Part shown: positions 7,521-16,416 of the stretch, one piece after another | Numbering within the stretch: position 1 is the first letter of the stretch | How the letters are laid out: each line of letters starts with the position of its first letter | Source: Nitratireductor thuwali | GTDB taxonomy: Bacteria > Pseudomonadota > Alphaproteobacteria > Rhizobiales > Rhizobiaceae | Assembly: GCF_036621415.1 (NCBI RefSeq) | Contig: NZ_CP030941.1 | Coordinates: 3,160,001-3,224,000, forward strand | Length of the DNA: 64,000 nt | Direction of reading: 5' to 3' | Notes under the pieces: generated by a model | Told to the model about the DNA's origin: nothing | The model's input: only the letters and a program-made list of their open reading frames with translations | Databases searched by the model: none | Program-made: the position numbers and the translations under genes

Positions 7521-9347
7521 ATGAAGACCGTCCGACTGACCGCCGCTCAGGCCGCTACCCGCTACATCGCCGCGCAGATGAACGAGGAAGGCGAACCCTT
7601 CATCGCCGGCATGTGGGCGATCTTCGGGCACGGCAATGTCGCCGGTCTTGGCGAGGCGCTGTATGCGGCGCGCGACATATTGCCGACCTGGCGGGGCCAT
7701 AACGAGCAGGGCATGGCGCATGCCGCGATTGCCTATGCCAAGCAGCTTGGCCGCCGCCGTGCGATGGCGGTCACCTCGTCGATCGGTCCCGGCGCCACCA
7801 ACATGGTGACGGCGGCGGCGCTCGCCCACGTCAACCGGCTGCCGGTCCTGTTCATGCCGGGCGATGTCTTCGCCAATCGGGGGCCCGATCCCGTGCTGCA
7901 GCAGGTAGAGGATTTCGGCGACGGCACGGTGAGCGTCACTGATTGCTTCCGCCCGGTCTCGCGCTATTTCGACCGGATCAGCCGGCCGGAGCATCTGTTG
8001 ACGGCGCTGCCGCGCGCATTTCGCGTCATGACGGACCCGGCCGAATGCGGGCCGGTGACGCTGGCCTTCTGCCAGGACGTGCAGGCCGAGGCCTATGACT
8101 GGCCGGAAAGCTTTTTCGAGGAAAGGATATGGCGGCGGCGCAGGCCTCATCCCGACGAGGTGGAGCTTGCGGCGGCGGTCGAGGCGATCCGCGCCTCCAG
8201 CCGTCCCGTCATCGTCGCCGGCGGCGGCGTGCATTATGCGGGCGCCTGCGAGACGCTGAAGGCCTTTGCCGAAAAGCACGCGATCCCCATCGTCGAGACC
8301 CAGGCCGGAAAATCGGCGCTGCCCTGGGACCATCCGCTCAATCTCGGCCCGGTGGGCGTGACGGGTGCGGCAAGCGCCAACGCGGTCTGCGCCGAAGCCG
8401 ATCTCGTCTTCGGCGTCGGCACGCGCTTCCAGGACTTCACCACCGGCTCCTGGGCGCTGTTCAAGAACCCGTCGCGCAAGCTCCTGGCCCTCAATGTCCA
8501 GCCCTATGACGGCTACAAGCACGATGCCCAGCCGCTGGTTGCCGACGCGCGCGTGGGGCTCGATCTCCTGTCGAAGGGGCTGGGCGGCTGGACGGCACAA
8601 GCGCCGGACCCGGCGTTCAAGGCGAACTGGTTTGCCGCCGCCGACGCGGTGACGCAGGCCCCTTCGGGTGACGGCAACGCCCTGCCCAGCGACATGCAGG
8701 TGATCGGCGCGGTGCAGCGCGCCGCCCGCGAGGACACCGTGGTGATGTGCGCCGCGGGAACCATGCCGGGCGAACTGCACAAGCTGTGGAAGGCCGGGCG
8801 GCCCGGCAGCTACCACATGGAATACGGCTACTCCTGCATGGGCTACGAGATCGCCGGCGGGATGGGCATCAAGATGGCCGAGCCGGCGCGCGACGTGATC
8901 GTCATGGTCGGCGACGGCTCCTACATGATGATGAACTCGGAGCTGGCCACCGCCGTGATGATGGGGATCAAGATAACCGTCGTCATCACCGACAATCGCG
9001 GCTATGGCTGCATCAACCGGCTGCAGATGAGCACCGGCGGCGCCGAGTTCAACAATCTGCTCGATCACGCGCAGCATGCGAACCCGTCGCGGATCGACTT
9101 CGTGGGCCATGCCGCCTCGATGGGGGCGACGGCGCGCAAGGCGGGCTCCGTCGCCGAATTGGAAGGAGCGCTGGCCGAGGCGCGCGAGGCCGACGGTCCG
9201 TTCGTCGTGGTCATCGACACCGATCCCTATCCTTCCACCGAGGCGGGCGGCCATTGGTGGGACGTCGCGGTGCCTGAAACCTCTGACCGCGAGGAAGTAA
9301 GGGCGGCGCGCAAAAGATATGAAGCCATGTTGAAAGAAAGAAACTGA
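7521..9347 (+). CDS. iolD: 3D-(3,5/4)-trihydroxycyclohexane-1,2-dione hydrolase
   Basis: 608-residue thiamine-diphosphate enzyme that opens the ring of the trihydroxycyclohexanedione to 5-deoxy-glucuronate. It has the three-domain layout of the acetolactate-synthase family: N-terminal pyrimidine-binding domain with the catalytic Glu in NEQGMAHAAIAYAK (about residue 63), central domain, and C-terminal diphosphate-binding motif GDGSYMMMNSEL (about 465). The start at 7521 follows GGGAGG; an upstream in-frame ATG at 7476 would lie inside the repeat element. iolE begins on the very next base after its stop. Confidence 0.93.
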   Translation: MKTVRLTAAQAATRYIAAQMNEEGEPFIAGMWAIFGHGNVAGLGEALYAARDILPTWRGHNEQGMAHAAIAYAKQLGRRRAMAVTSSIGPGATNMVTAAALAHVNRLPVLFMPGDVFANRGPDPVLQQVEDFGDGTVSVTDCFRPVSRYFDRISRPEHLLTALPRAFRVMTDPAECGPVTLAFCQDVQAEAYDWPESFFEERIWRRRRPHPDEVELAAAVEAIRASSRPVIVAGGGVHYAGACETLKAFAEKHAIPIVETQAGKSALPWDHPLNLGPVGVTGAASANAVCAEADLVFGVGTRFQDFTTGSWALFKNPSRKLLALNVQPYDGYKHDAQPLVADARVGLDLLSKGLGGWTAQAPDPAFKANWFAAADAVTQAPSGDGNALPSDMQVIGAVQRAAREDTVVMCAAGTMPGELHKLWKAGRPGSYHMEYGYSCMGYEIAGGMGIKMAEPARDVIVMVGDGSYMMMNSELATAVMMGIKITVVITDNRGYGCINRLQMSTGGAEFNNLLDHAQHANPSRIDFVGHAASMGATARKAGSVAELEGALAEAREADGPFVVVIDTDPYPSTEAGGHWWDVAVPETSDREEVRAARKRYEAMLKERN

Positions 9348-10256
9348 ATGATCCGCTACGGCACCAACCCCATTGCCTGGTCCAATGACGACGATCAGAG
9401 CATCGGCGCGCACATCCCGCTCGAGCAGTGCCTGCGCGAGGCGGCGGAAATAGGCTTCGACGGCATCGAGAAGGGCCACAAGATGCCGGCCGACGGCGCC
9501 GAGTTGAAAGCCGCTCTGGCGGCCCATGGACTGGTTTTCGTGTCCGGCTGGCACTCGCTCAACCTGCTGGTCAACGACATCGAGACCGAGAAGAAGGCGA
9601 TCCAGCCGCATCTCGACATGCTCAAGGCCAATGGGTGCAAGGTCTGCATCGTGTGCGAGACCTCGAACGCCGTTCACGGCAACGACGCGGTCGCGCTGCG
9701 CGACCGGCCCGTGCTGCCCGAGGCCTCATGGCCGCAATTCTGCGCCGGCGTCGAGGCGCTTGCGCGATACTGCGCCGAACAGGGCATCGACCTCGTGTAC
9801 CATCACCACATGGGCACCATCGTCGAGAACCGCGAGGAGATCGGCAAGCTGATGGCGGGCACGGGGCCGGCGACAAAGCTTCTCCTCGATACGGGCCATG
9901 CCTGGTTCGGCGGCTCCGATCCCGTGGAGCTGGCGGAGGCCTATGCCGGGCGCATCGGCCATTTCCACGCCAAGAATGTACGCCCCGCCATCCGCGCGCA
10001 GGTGGAGACGGAGGGGCTTTCCTTCCTCGAAGGCGTCAGGCGCGGCGTGTTCACCGTGCCGGGCGATGCGGAAGGCGGCATCGAATTCACGCCGGTGCTG
10101 AAGGTGCTGGCGCGCGGCGGTTATGAAGGCTGGCTGGTGATCGAGGCCGAACAGGACCCGCTCAAGGCCGACCCCGTGGCTTATCAGTCCATGGGCCTGA
10201 AGGCGTTGAGGCAGGCAGCAACGGATGCAGGGCTGGATCGGGCCGACGCGGCATGA
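9348..10256 (+). CDS. iolE: myo-inosose-2 dehydratase
   Basis: 302-residue TIM-barrel metal-dependent dehydratase converting 2-keto-myo-inositol to the trihydroxycyclohexanedione used by IolD. Family motifs include EKGHKMP near residue 45, HHHMGT near 152 and DTGHAWFGG near 182, which supply metal and substrate ligands. The ATG follows the iolD stop with no gap, and its stop overlaps the next start (ATGA), showing translational coupling in the iol operon. Confidence 0.93.
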   Translation: MIRYGTNPIAWSNDDDQSIGAHIPLEQCLREAAEIGFDGIEKGHKMPADGAELKAALAAHGLVFVSGWHSLNLLVNDIETEKKAIQPHLDMLKANGCKVCIVCETSNAVHGNDAVALRDRPVLPEASWPQFCAGVEALARYCAEQGIDLVYHHHMGTIVENREEIGKLMAGTGPATKLLLDTGHAWFGGSDPVELAEAYAGRIGHFHAKNVRPAIRAQVETEGLSFLEGVRRGVFTVPGDAEGGIEFTPVLKVLARGGYEGWLVIEAEQDPLKADPVAYQSMGLKALRQAATDAGLDRADAA

Positions 10257-10453
10257 GCTTTCTCGACGCAAGCCATCCCTTTTTCCGCCCGCTGTGGCGG
10301 CGCGTCCTCGTGGTCGCCATCTGCATCGGCTGGGGACTGTTCGAGTTCGTCTCCGGCGCGCCCTTCTGGGGCATTTTGTTCACCGGCGCCGGCGCCTATG
10401 CTGCCTGGGTGCTTCTGATCGCCAAGACGCCGGACGACGTGAAAAAAGAGTAA
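10253..10453 (+). CDS. small two-helix membrane protein in the iol operon
   Basis: 66 residues with two hydrophobic stretches (about 19-33 and 37-57) and charged ends, so probably an inner-membrane hairpin. The start overlaps the iolE stop by four bases and iolB starts 10 bases after it, so it is translated as part of the operon. The sequence looks like the small proteins of unknown role often tucked into alphaproteobacterial catabolic operons. No function can be read from it. The tight coupling argues that it is a real gene. Confidence 0.7.
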   Translation: MSFLDASHPFFRPLWRRVLVVAICIGWGLFEFVSGAPFWGILFTGAGAYAAWVLLIAKTPDDVKKE

Positions 10454-10463
10454 GGAGACCGCC

Positions 10464-11273
10464 ATGCCCGACCTTCTGGTCAAGCCCGCAGGAACGAGCG
10501 GCAAGGTCCATAATATCACGCCGCGGTCGGCCGGCTGGAGCTATGTCGGCTTCGGGCTCTACCGCCTCGCGCCCGGCGAGACCGCCATGGAGGAGACCGG
10601 CGACAGCGAGGTGATCCTCGTGCTGGTGGAGGGCAAGGCGGAAATCTCCGGGGCGGGCAAGGATTTCGGCGAGTTGGGCGAGCGCATGGACGTGTTCGAG
10701 CGCCTGCCGCCGCACGCCGTCTATATCCCCAACGGCGCCGGCTGGACCGCCACCGCCACCACGGCATGCACGCTGGCCGTCTGCAGCGCCCCCGGCAAGG
10801 GCGGCCACGACGCCCAGGTGATTGGCCCCGCCGGCATAAGCCTGGAGGAGCGCGGCAAGGGCGCCAATACGCGCTTCATCCACAACATCGCGATGGAAAA
10901 CCGCGACGTCGCCGACAGCCTGCTCGTCACCGAGGTCTATACGCCGGCCGGCAACTGGTCCTCCTACCCGCCCCACCGGCACGACGAGGACAATTATCCC
11001 GAGATGACCTATCTCGAGGAGACCTATTACCATCGCCTGAACCCCGAACAGGGCTTCGGCTTTCAGCGCGTCTTCACCGAGGACGGCAGCCTGGACGAGA
11101 CCATGGCGGTCGCCAGCCACGACGTCGCCCTGGTCCCGCGCGGCCACCACCCCTGCGGCGCGCCCTATGGCTACGAGATGTACTATCTCAACGTGATGGC
11201 CGGCCCCTTGCGCAAATGGCGTTTCAAGAACCACCCGGACCACGACTGGATTTTCCAGCGCGACAAGGGGTAG
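10464..11273 (+). CDS. iolB: 5-deoxy-glucuronate isomerase
   Basis: 269-residue bicupin-type isomerase that turns 5-deoxy-glucuronate into 2-deoxy-5-keto-gluconate, the substrate of the IolC kinase. The C-terminal cupin motif PPHRHDEDNYPEM (about residue 170) carries the metal ligands, and later PRGHHPCGAPYGY is typical of the family. GGAG precedes the ATG. It is the last gene of the iolCDE-X-B operon; no mmsA/iolA lies in the window, so malonate-semialdehyde oxidation must be encoded elsewhere. Confidence 0.93.
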   Translation: MPDLLVKPAGTSGKVHNITPRSAGWSYVGFGLYRLAPGETAMEETGDSEVILVLVEGKAEISGAGKDFGELGERMDVFERLPPHAVYIPNGAGWTATATTACTLAVCSAPGKGGHDAQVIGPAGISLEERGKGANTRFIHNIAMENRDVADSLLVTEVYTPAGNWSSYPPHRHDEDNYPEMTYLEETYYHRLNPEQGFGFQRVFTEDGSLDETMAVASHDVALVPRGHHPCGAPYGYEMYYLNVMAGPLRKWRFKNHPDHDWIFQRDKG

Positions 11274-11286
11274 GGGGCTGGATGGG

Positions 11287-11312
11287 GCTGGCGGCGCGTC
11301 GATGCCGCCAGC
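11287..11312 (+). terminator. intrinsic terminator candidate of the iol operon
   Basis: GCTGGCGGC, eight bases, GCCGCCAGC: a perfect 9-bp stem beginning 14 bases after the iolB stop. The tail (GGCCGCTTG) lacks a T run, as is common in high-GC genomes. Confidence 0.55.
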
Positions 11313-11448
11313 GGCCGCTTGTTCGCCCTTGCGGCTTCATCTGTTTGGACCTACCGTCGCCGCAACGAGCGCCGGTTTATCTGCCGTCGTCGGCCTGCCG
11401 ATCCCGTCGGGCAGACGTCGATAGCGCGCAAAGAGGCTGAGGTGCCTT

Positions 11449-12081
11449 ATGCCGGGTCTGGAATATTGGTTGGCGTTTCTGGCTGCAGCGGTCGTTCTGT
11501 CCGTCACGCCAGGACCCGGAATGCTGTATATAGCCGCCCAAACGATCGGGCGGGGCGGAAAAGCGGGCTGGTTTTCAGCAATCGGAACCCACCTGGCCAG
11601 CTATGTCCATATTTTTGCAGCGGCATTTGGCTTGAGCCTGGTTCTGGAAGCCGTTCCTGTCGCCTACCTTGTCGTTAAAATAGTCGGTGCCGCTTACCTG
11701 TTCTGGCTGGGCATCAAGTTTCTGATGCCCGACAAAATCGACACGCGCCAACGCCTGGCAGAGCATCCGCATTCACACGTTCGAGCGCTCAAGGAGAGCC
11801 TGATCGTGGAGCTGACAAACCCAAAATCGGCTCTTTTTTTCATCGCATTCCTGCCCCAGTTCTCGGACCAGAACGCGGCGCTTCCAATCTGGGTTCAGAT
11901 CGTCGTCTTCGGTGTTGTCGCGAACTTCATTTTCACCGTCGCGGAAGTAGGCTGCGTCGTCTTTGCAGATAGGGTTGCGCTCTTCTTCAGGACATCTCAA
12001 TCCGCAGGTCGTTGGGTCAGGAGATTTGCCGGATCGATCTTGATGGCTTTGGGCTTCAAGCTGCTGGTGTCAGAGCGCTGA
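11449..12081 (+). CDS. LysE/RhtB family amino-acid exporter
   Basis: 210-residue inner-membrane protein with about six hydrophobic segments and the family start (LAFLAAAVVLSVTPGPGMLYI), where TPGPGM is diagnostic. Such proteins export amino acids such as homoserine, threonine or lysine. It stands alone between the iol operon and a convergent SMP-30 gene. Its codon use is a little less GC-biased than its neighbours (runs such as CTCTTTTTTTC occur), which could mean a separate origin. The substrate is not predictable. Confidence 0.87.
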   Translation: MPGLEYWLAFLAAAVVLSVTPGPGMLYIAAQTIGRGGKAGWFSAIGTHLASYVHIFAAAFGLSLVLEAVPVAYLVVKIVGAAYLFWLGIKFLMPDKIDTRQRLAEHPHSHVRALKESLIVELTNPKSALFFIAFLPQFSDQNAALPIWVQIVVFGVVANFIFTVAEVGCVVFADRVALFFRTSQSAGRWVRRFAGSILMALGFKLLVSER

Positions 12082-12121
12082 GTGACATGCACGAACAAGA
12101 GTGCTCCTGAGCCCCTGCCTT

Positions 12122-13033
12122 TCAAACCGCCGACCGCACATTGAGCGCGACCGAATAGATGGAGGTCGTCGCGGTGATGAAGAGGCGGTTGCCGCGGGGA
12201 CCGCCGAAGCAGAGATTGGCGACCACTTCGGGAACCAGGATCTTGCCCAGGAGCGTGCCTTCCGGGGAAAAGCAGTGGATGCCGTCGGCGGCCGAGCTCC
12301 ACAGATTGCCCTGCGAATCCACGCGCATGCCGTCCGGCAGCCCCTTATCGATGGTGGCGAATGTCCAGTCCTTCTCGATCCTCCCGTCCTCCGAAAGCGC
12401 GAAGGCGCGGATGATGGAGGGCACGCCGTCATCGTGGCTTGAGCCGGACTCGGCCACATAGAGCGTCCGCTCGTCGGGCGACAACGCCAGCCCGTTGGGT
12501 TGGACGAAATCGGTGATCATCGCCTCCACCTCGCCGCAGCCGGGGTCGATGCGGAAGACGTTGTGATGCGCCTGTTCGGGCTCCGCCTCGTAGCCCTCAT
12601 AATCGCTCAGGATGCCGTAGGTCGGATCGGTGAACCAGATCGCCCCGTTGGACTGTACGATGACGTCGTTGGGCGAATTGAGCGGCCGCCCCTGGTAGCT
12701 GTCGGCAAGGACGGTGCGCGTTCCGTCGGGCTCGGTGCATGTCACCGAGCGCGTGCCGTGCTCGCAGGTGACGAGCCTGCCCTGCCGGTCGCGCGTATTG
12801 CCGTTGCTGTAGCCCGACGGCGCGCGGAACACGCCGACCTGTCCGTCCATCGTCAGCCGCATCATGCGGTCGCTCGGGATATCGGAGAAGAGCAGGAGCT
12901 GGTGGTCGGCGAACCAGACCGGCCCCTCCGTCCATTCGAAGCCGGTGGCAAGCTGGCGCAGATGGGCGTTGGGCTGGATCAGCGGCCGGAAGCGCGGGTC
13001 GACGATCTGGTAGATTGGTGTCGCGCAGCTCAT
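12122..13033 (-). CDS. SMP-30/gluconolactonase family lactonase
   Basis: 303-residue six-bladed beta-propeller hydrolase. Likely metal ligands are the Glu in FEWTEGPVWF (near residue 35), the Asn in SPNDVIVQSNGAIWF (near 125) and the Asp in PNGLALSPDERTLYVAES (near 180). These enzymes hydrolyse sugar lactones, for example after an aldose dehydrogenase. The start overlaps the stop of the upstream permease gene by four bases, so it is the last gene of the sugar ABC operon. That suggests the imported sugar is oxidised through its lactone; which sugar is unknown. Confidence 0.85.
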   Translation of the reverse strand: MSCATPIYQIVDPRFRPLIQPNAHLRQLATGFEWTEGPVWFADHQLLLFSDIPSDRMMRLTMDGQVGVFRAPSGYSNGNTRDRQGRLVTCEHGTRSVTCTEPDGTRTVLADSYQGRPLNSPNDVIVQSNGAIWFTDPTYGILSDYEGYEAEPEQAHHNVFRIDPGCGEVEAMITDFVQPNGLALSPDERTLYVAESGSSHDDGVPSIIRAFALSEDGRIEKDWTFATIDKGLPDGMRVDSQGNLWSSAADGIHCFSPEGTLLGKILVPEVVANLCFGGPRGNRLFITATTSIYSVALNVRSAV

Positions 13034-13992
13034 GCCGAGCTCTCCTTTCCGGCCGCCGCGGCCACGATGGCGATGATGATTGTGCCGGTCATGATCAGCC
13101 GCACGCCCGCGCCCAGGCCGTAGGAATTGAGCATCGACACGATGAGGAACATGAGCAGCGCCCCGCCCCAAATGCCTGGAACGTTGGAATAGCCGCCGGC
13201 GATGGATGAGCCGCCGATGACGACGACGGCGATGGAGATCAGCAGATATTCGGTGCCCATGTTGAGCGCGGCACCGCCCGAGAAGCTTGCCAGCAGATAG
13301 CCGGTGAGCGAGGCGAGCACGGCCGAGCCGATGAATGTCGCCGCGAACATGAGCTGCACGGGCACCCCGCTCAGCCGCGCCGCCCGCGCGTTCTGCCCGA
13401 CGGCGGAAAGCCATCTCCCGTAGATGGAGCGTTCGAGGATGATCCAGGCGAGGACCGCGATGAGCAGCCCGACGATCGCGACATTGGGGACGCCCAGCGT
13501 CGCCCCGGTGGTGAAGTCGGCCAATATCGCCGGCGGCTTGATGCGCAAGCCCCGGTTCGACCAGATGGCCAGCGACTGGTAGAGGAAGGAGGCCGACAGC
13601 GTGGCGATGATCGGCGGAATGCGCAGGAAGCGGATCAAAAGGTAATTGGCCGTGCCGGCGCCCAGCCCCACTGCCAGCGCGACGCCGAGACCCGGCAGGA
13701 CGAGCGCGGCCTCGCCCCCCATGAATTTGAGCGACAGCGTGCCGGCCAGCGTCATCGTCGCCGGTATGGACAGGTCCACATTGCCCGGCCCCAGCGTGAT
13801 GACGAACATCTGCCCGATCCCGACAATGGCCGAGAAGGCGGCGAAGGTCAGCGCCGCCGAAAGCAGCTCGCCGCCGCCGCGGCCCTCCGTCAGAAGCAGC
13901 GTTGCCCCGAAGGCGGCGGCGCTGGCCACGAACGCCCAGAACCAGGGCCTGCGGTGGGTCTGCGAAAGCGTGGAAATCACCGTGTCCGTCAT
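13030..13992 (-). CDS. sugar ABC transporter permease (RbsC family), second of two
   Basis: 320-residue inner-membrane permease of the BPD_transp_2 family with about nine to ten hydrophobic helices. It shows the conserved cytoplasmic region (YGRWLSAVGQNARAARLSGVP, near residue 200) and the GGSSIAGGYSNVPGIWGGALL segment near 270. The start at 13992 lies 5 bases from the stop of the other permease gene. Operons with two separate permeases, as in LsrC/LsrD, form a heterodimeric channel. Longer in-frame readings upstream are not protein-like. Confidence 0.88.
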   Translation of the reverse strand: MTDTVISTLSQTHRRPWFWAFVASAAAFGATLLLTEGRGGGELLSAALTFAAFSAIVGIGQMFVITLGPGNVDLSIPATMTLAGTLSLKFMGGEAALVLPGLGVALAVGLGAGTANYLLIRFLRIPPIIATLSASFLYQSLAIWSNRGLRIKPPAILADFTTGATLGVPNVAIVGLLIAVLAWIILERSIYGRWLSAVGQNARAARLSGVPVQLMFAATFIGSAVLASLTGYLLASFSGGAALNMGTEYLLISIAVVVIGGSSIAGGYSNVPGIWGGALLMFLIVSMLNSYGLGAGVRLIMTGTIIIAIVAAAAGKESSA

Positions 13993-13997
13993 CGTTG

Positions 13998-14927
13998 CTA
14001 TCCTTCCACGCGCGCGCTGCGGCGCGAAAACACCAGGCGGACGGCCAGAACGAGGATCAGGATCGCGCCCTGCGCGCCGATCTGCCAGTCGGGCGAAAGC
14101 CGCATGAACGACAGGAAGCTGCCGGCCAGCGCCAGCGTCAGCGCTCCGATCACCGCACCCACCGGCGAGATCCTGCCGCCGGTGAACTCGCCGCCCCCGA
14201 GGATCACGCCGGCGATGGAAAGCAGGGTGTAGCGCAGCGCGATATTGGCGTCGGCCGAGGTGGTGAGGCCGACTAGGCTCATCCCCGACAGGACGCCGAA
14301 GAACCCGGCCAGCGCATAGGCGCCCGCCTTGAGCCGCGTCACCGACCAGCCGGCCCGAAGCACGGCCCGCGTGTTGCCGCCGACGCCGCGCAGCAGCGTT
14401 CCGGTCGAGGACCGCATGATCAGGAGATGGGTGAGGGCGGCAATACCCACGCTGGCGACGATGGCCATCGGCACCAGCGGTGGCTTGACCGTCATCAGCG
14501 TGCGGATCCAGGCCGGCGCCGCGCCGCCGGGGGAGGGAAGGATGAGAACGGCCAGCCCGCCCCAGACGAAGGACATGCCGAGCGTGACCACGATGGCCGG
14601 GAGCTGGCGCGCGTGGATCAGCGCGCCCAGCGCCGCATAGGTGAGGATGGAAGCGGCCAGTATCGCGGCGCCGATCAATGGCGCCTCGTTGAGGAAGGTG
14701 GCCGTCACGCATGCGACGAAGCTCACGAACGTGCCCACCGAAAGGTCGATGTCGTTGACCATGATGATCATCATCTGGGCGATCGTCGCCAGCGCGATGG
14801 GCACCGCCAGATTGAACAGAAGGTTGAGCCCGAAATAGCTCATGGCCCGTGGCTGGAGATAGAAGACGGCGGCCATCAGCACCGCCAGCGAAAGCACCGG
14901 CAGCAATATGCGGTAGTTGCCGTTCAT
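13998..14927 (-). CDS. sugar ABC transporter permease (RbsC family), first of two
   Basis: 309-residue inner-membrane permease of the same family as its downstream neighbour. Features are the NDIDLSVGTFVSFVACVTATFL helix near residue 55 and the GGGEFTGGRISPVGAVIGALTL segment near 250. The start at 14927 overlaps the stop of the ATPase gene by four bases (ATGA on the minus strand). It would pair with the other permease under the shared two-domain ATPase. Confidence 0.88.
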   Translation of the reverse strand: MNGNYRILLPVLSLAVLMAAVFYLQPRAMSYFGLNLLFNLAVPIALATIAQMMIIMVNDIDLSVGTFVSFVACVTATFLNEAPLIGAAILAASILTYAALGALIHARQLPAIVVTLGMSFVWGGLAVLILPSPGGAAPAWIRTLMTVKPPLVPMAIVASVGIAALTHLLIMRSSTGTLLRGVGGNTRAVLRAGWSVTRLKAGAYALAGFFGVLSGMSLVGLTTSADANIALRYTLLSIAGVILGGGEFTGGRISPVGAVIGALTLALAGSFLSFMRLSPDWQIGAQGAILILVLAVRLVFSRRSARVEG

Positions 14928-16402
14928 GCGGCGCTCTCCTGCATTTCGAAGGACGCCGCGAGGATGTTCTCCTCGTTGATCTCGTCGCCGGTCAGTTCGG
15001 CGGAAATCCTGCCGTTGCGGAACACGAAAACCCGGTCGCACTGGCAGATTTCCTCGGTCTCGGTCGAATACCACAGGAATGTCCGGCCGGAAGCGGCCTC
15101 AACCCGGATCATGTCGTAGGCCTCGCGCTTGGTCCCCACGTCGACGCCGCGCATCGGGTCGTCCATCACCACGATGGGCGCGCTGGAGGCGAGCGAGCGA
15201 GCGAACAGCACCTTCTGCTGGTTGCCGCCCGACAGCGACAGGATCGGATTGAGGATATCGTCGGTGCGGATGCCGATCCGCTTCTTCCACTCGGCGCCGA
15301 GCGCCTTCTCGGCGGCGCGGTCGACGATGCCGCGTCGCGACAGCGCGGGCAGATGCGTCAGCGTCAGATTGCGCAGGATCGACCAGAGCGGCATCACGCC
15401 GTCGCGGGTGCGGTCGCCGGCCACGAATACGACCTGCGGATCGGATGAATGGCGCGGGCCGCTCGAACGCGCCATGAAGAAGCGGGCGAGGGCTTCGGCC
15501 TGTCCGTGGCCGGCCAGTCCCGCAAGCCCGACGATCTCGCCGCGCCGCGCGCTCAGTCCCTCATCGGTGCGCAGCACCTCAGCGCCGATGCGCGTGGCCG
15601 CGTCCTGCCGGATCGCGCTCGCCGCCTCGGCGCTGGCCACATGGCCCATCGCGTCGATCAGCCCCTGCTGCGTGAACGCCGCCACGGGCCGGGACTGGGT
15701 GATCTTGCCGTCCTTCATGACATCGATGCGGGTGGCCACCTCGAAAACCTCGCCCAGCATGTGCGAGATGAAGATGACGGCGCCTCCCCGGGCGCAGAAG
15801 CCGCGCACATAGTCGAGCAACTGGCGGGCGATCGACGCGTCGAGCGACGATGTGGGCTCGTCGAGGATGACCAGCCGCGCCGGGTGGGTGGCCTCGGCGA
15901 AGCCGGTGGCGATCTCCACCATCTGGCGCTCGGCCAGCGTCAACCCGCCGACGGTCATGCCGGGCCTGATCCTGTGGCCGGGGAAAACCTCGTCGAGCGC
16001 CCTGGCGATGCGCTTTCGCGCCGTGCGCCGCCAGCCGGGCCCGGAAAGGTCGTGCTGGGGAATGCGCAGGTTCTCCTCGACCGTGAGGTTCGGGCAAAGC
16101 GAAAGTTCCTGGAACACGCTGCGGATGCCCGCCGCACGGGCGGCAACCGTCCCCGTTGCCCGCGTCCCGTCGGGCAGCGTGTATTCCACGGCTCCGCCGG
16201 TCGGCGTGAGTCCGCCGTTGATGACATTCACGGCGGTGGATTTGCCGGCTCCGTTGTGCCCGATCAGCCCGAGGCACTCGCCCGGGCTAATGGTCAGGCT
16301 CACTCCGTCGAGCGCGCGCACGGCACCGAAATGCATGCGCGCGTCGATGAGGGAAACCAGCGGGTTCTCGGGAGCAGGACCACCGGTCAAGGGCGGCTGC
16401 AT
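14924..16402 (-). CDS. sugar ABC transporter ATP-binding protein (RbsA type, two domains)
   Basis: 492-residue ATPase with two nucleotide-binding domains. The first has GHNGAGKST (about residue 49), LTLAERQMVEIATG and VILDEPTSSLD. The second has the degenerate P-loop GLAGLAGHGQAE (about 295), an intact [15 protein letters not shown] signature and VVMDDPMRGVDVG, with Asp where catalytic Glu is usual. Such asymmetry is normal for RbsA/XylG proteins. It is encoded 14 bases after the binding-protein gene and is coupled to the permeases. Confidence 0.9.
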   Translation of the reverse strand: MQPPLTGGPAPENPLVSLIDARMHFGAVRALDGVSLTISPGECLGLIGHNGAGKSTAVNVINGGLTPTGGAVEYTLPDGTRATGTVAARAAGIRSVFQELSLCPNLTVEENLRIPQHDLSGPGWRRTARKRIARALDEVFPGHRIRPGMTVGGLTLAERQMVEIATGFAEATHPARLVILDEPTSSLDASIARQLLDYVRGFCARGGAVIFISHMLGEVFEVATRIDVMKDGKITQSRPVAAFTQQGLIDAMGHVASAEAASAIRQDAATRIGAEVLRTDEGLSARRGEIVGLAGLAGHGQAEALARFFMARSSGPRHSSDPQVVFVAGDRTRDGVMPLWSILRNLTLTHLPALSRRGIVDRAAEKALGAEWKKRIGIRTDDILNPILSLSGGNQQKVLFARSLASSAPIVVMDDPMRGVDVGTKREAYDMIRVEAASGRTFLWYSTETEEICQCDRVFVFRNGRISAELTGDEINEENILAASFEMQESAA

Positions 16403-16416
16403 CGCGCGGTGCTCCC

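Noticed and set aside
6441..9677. Very long minus-strand open frame opposite iolC-iolD-iolE
   Set aside because: It mirrors strongly coding plus-strand genes with intact motifs; high GC removes stops on the opposite strand. Its product is His/Gly/Arg-rich without domains.
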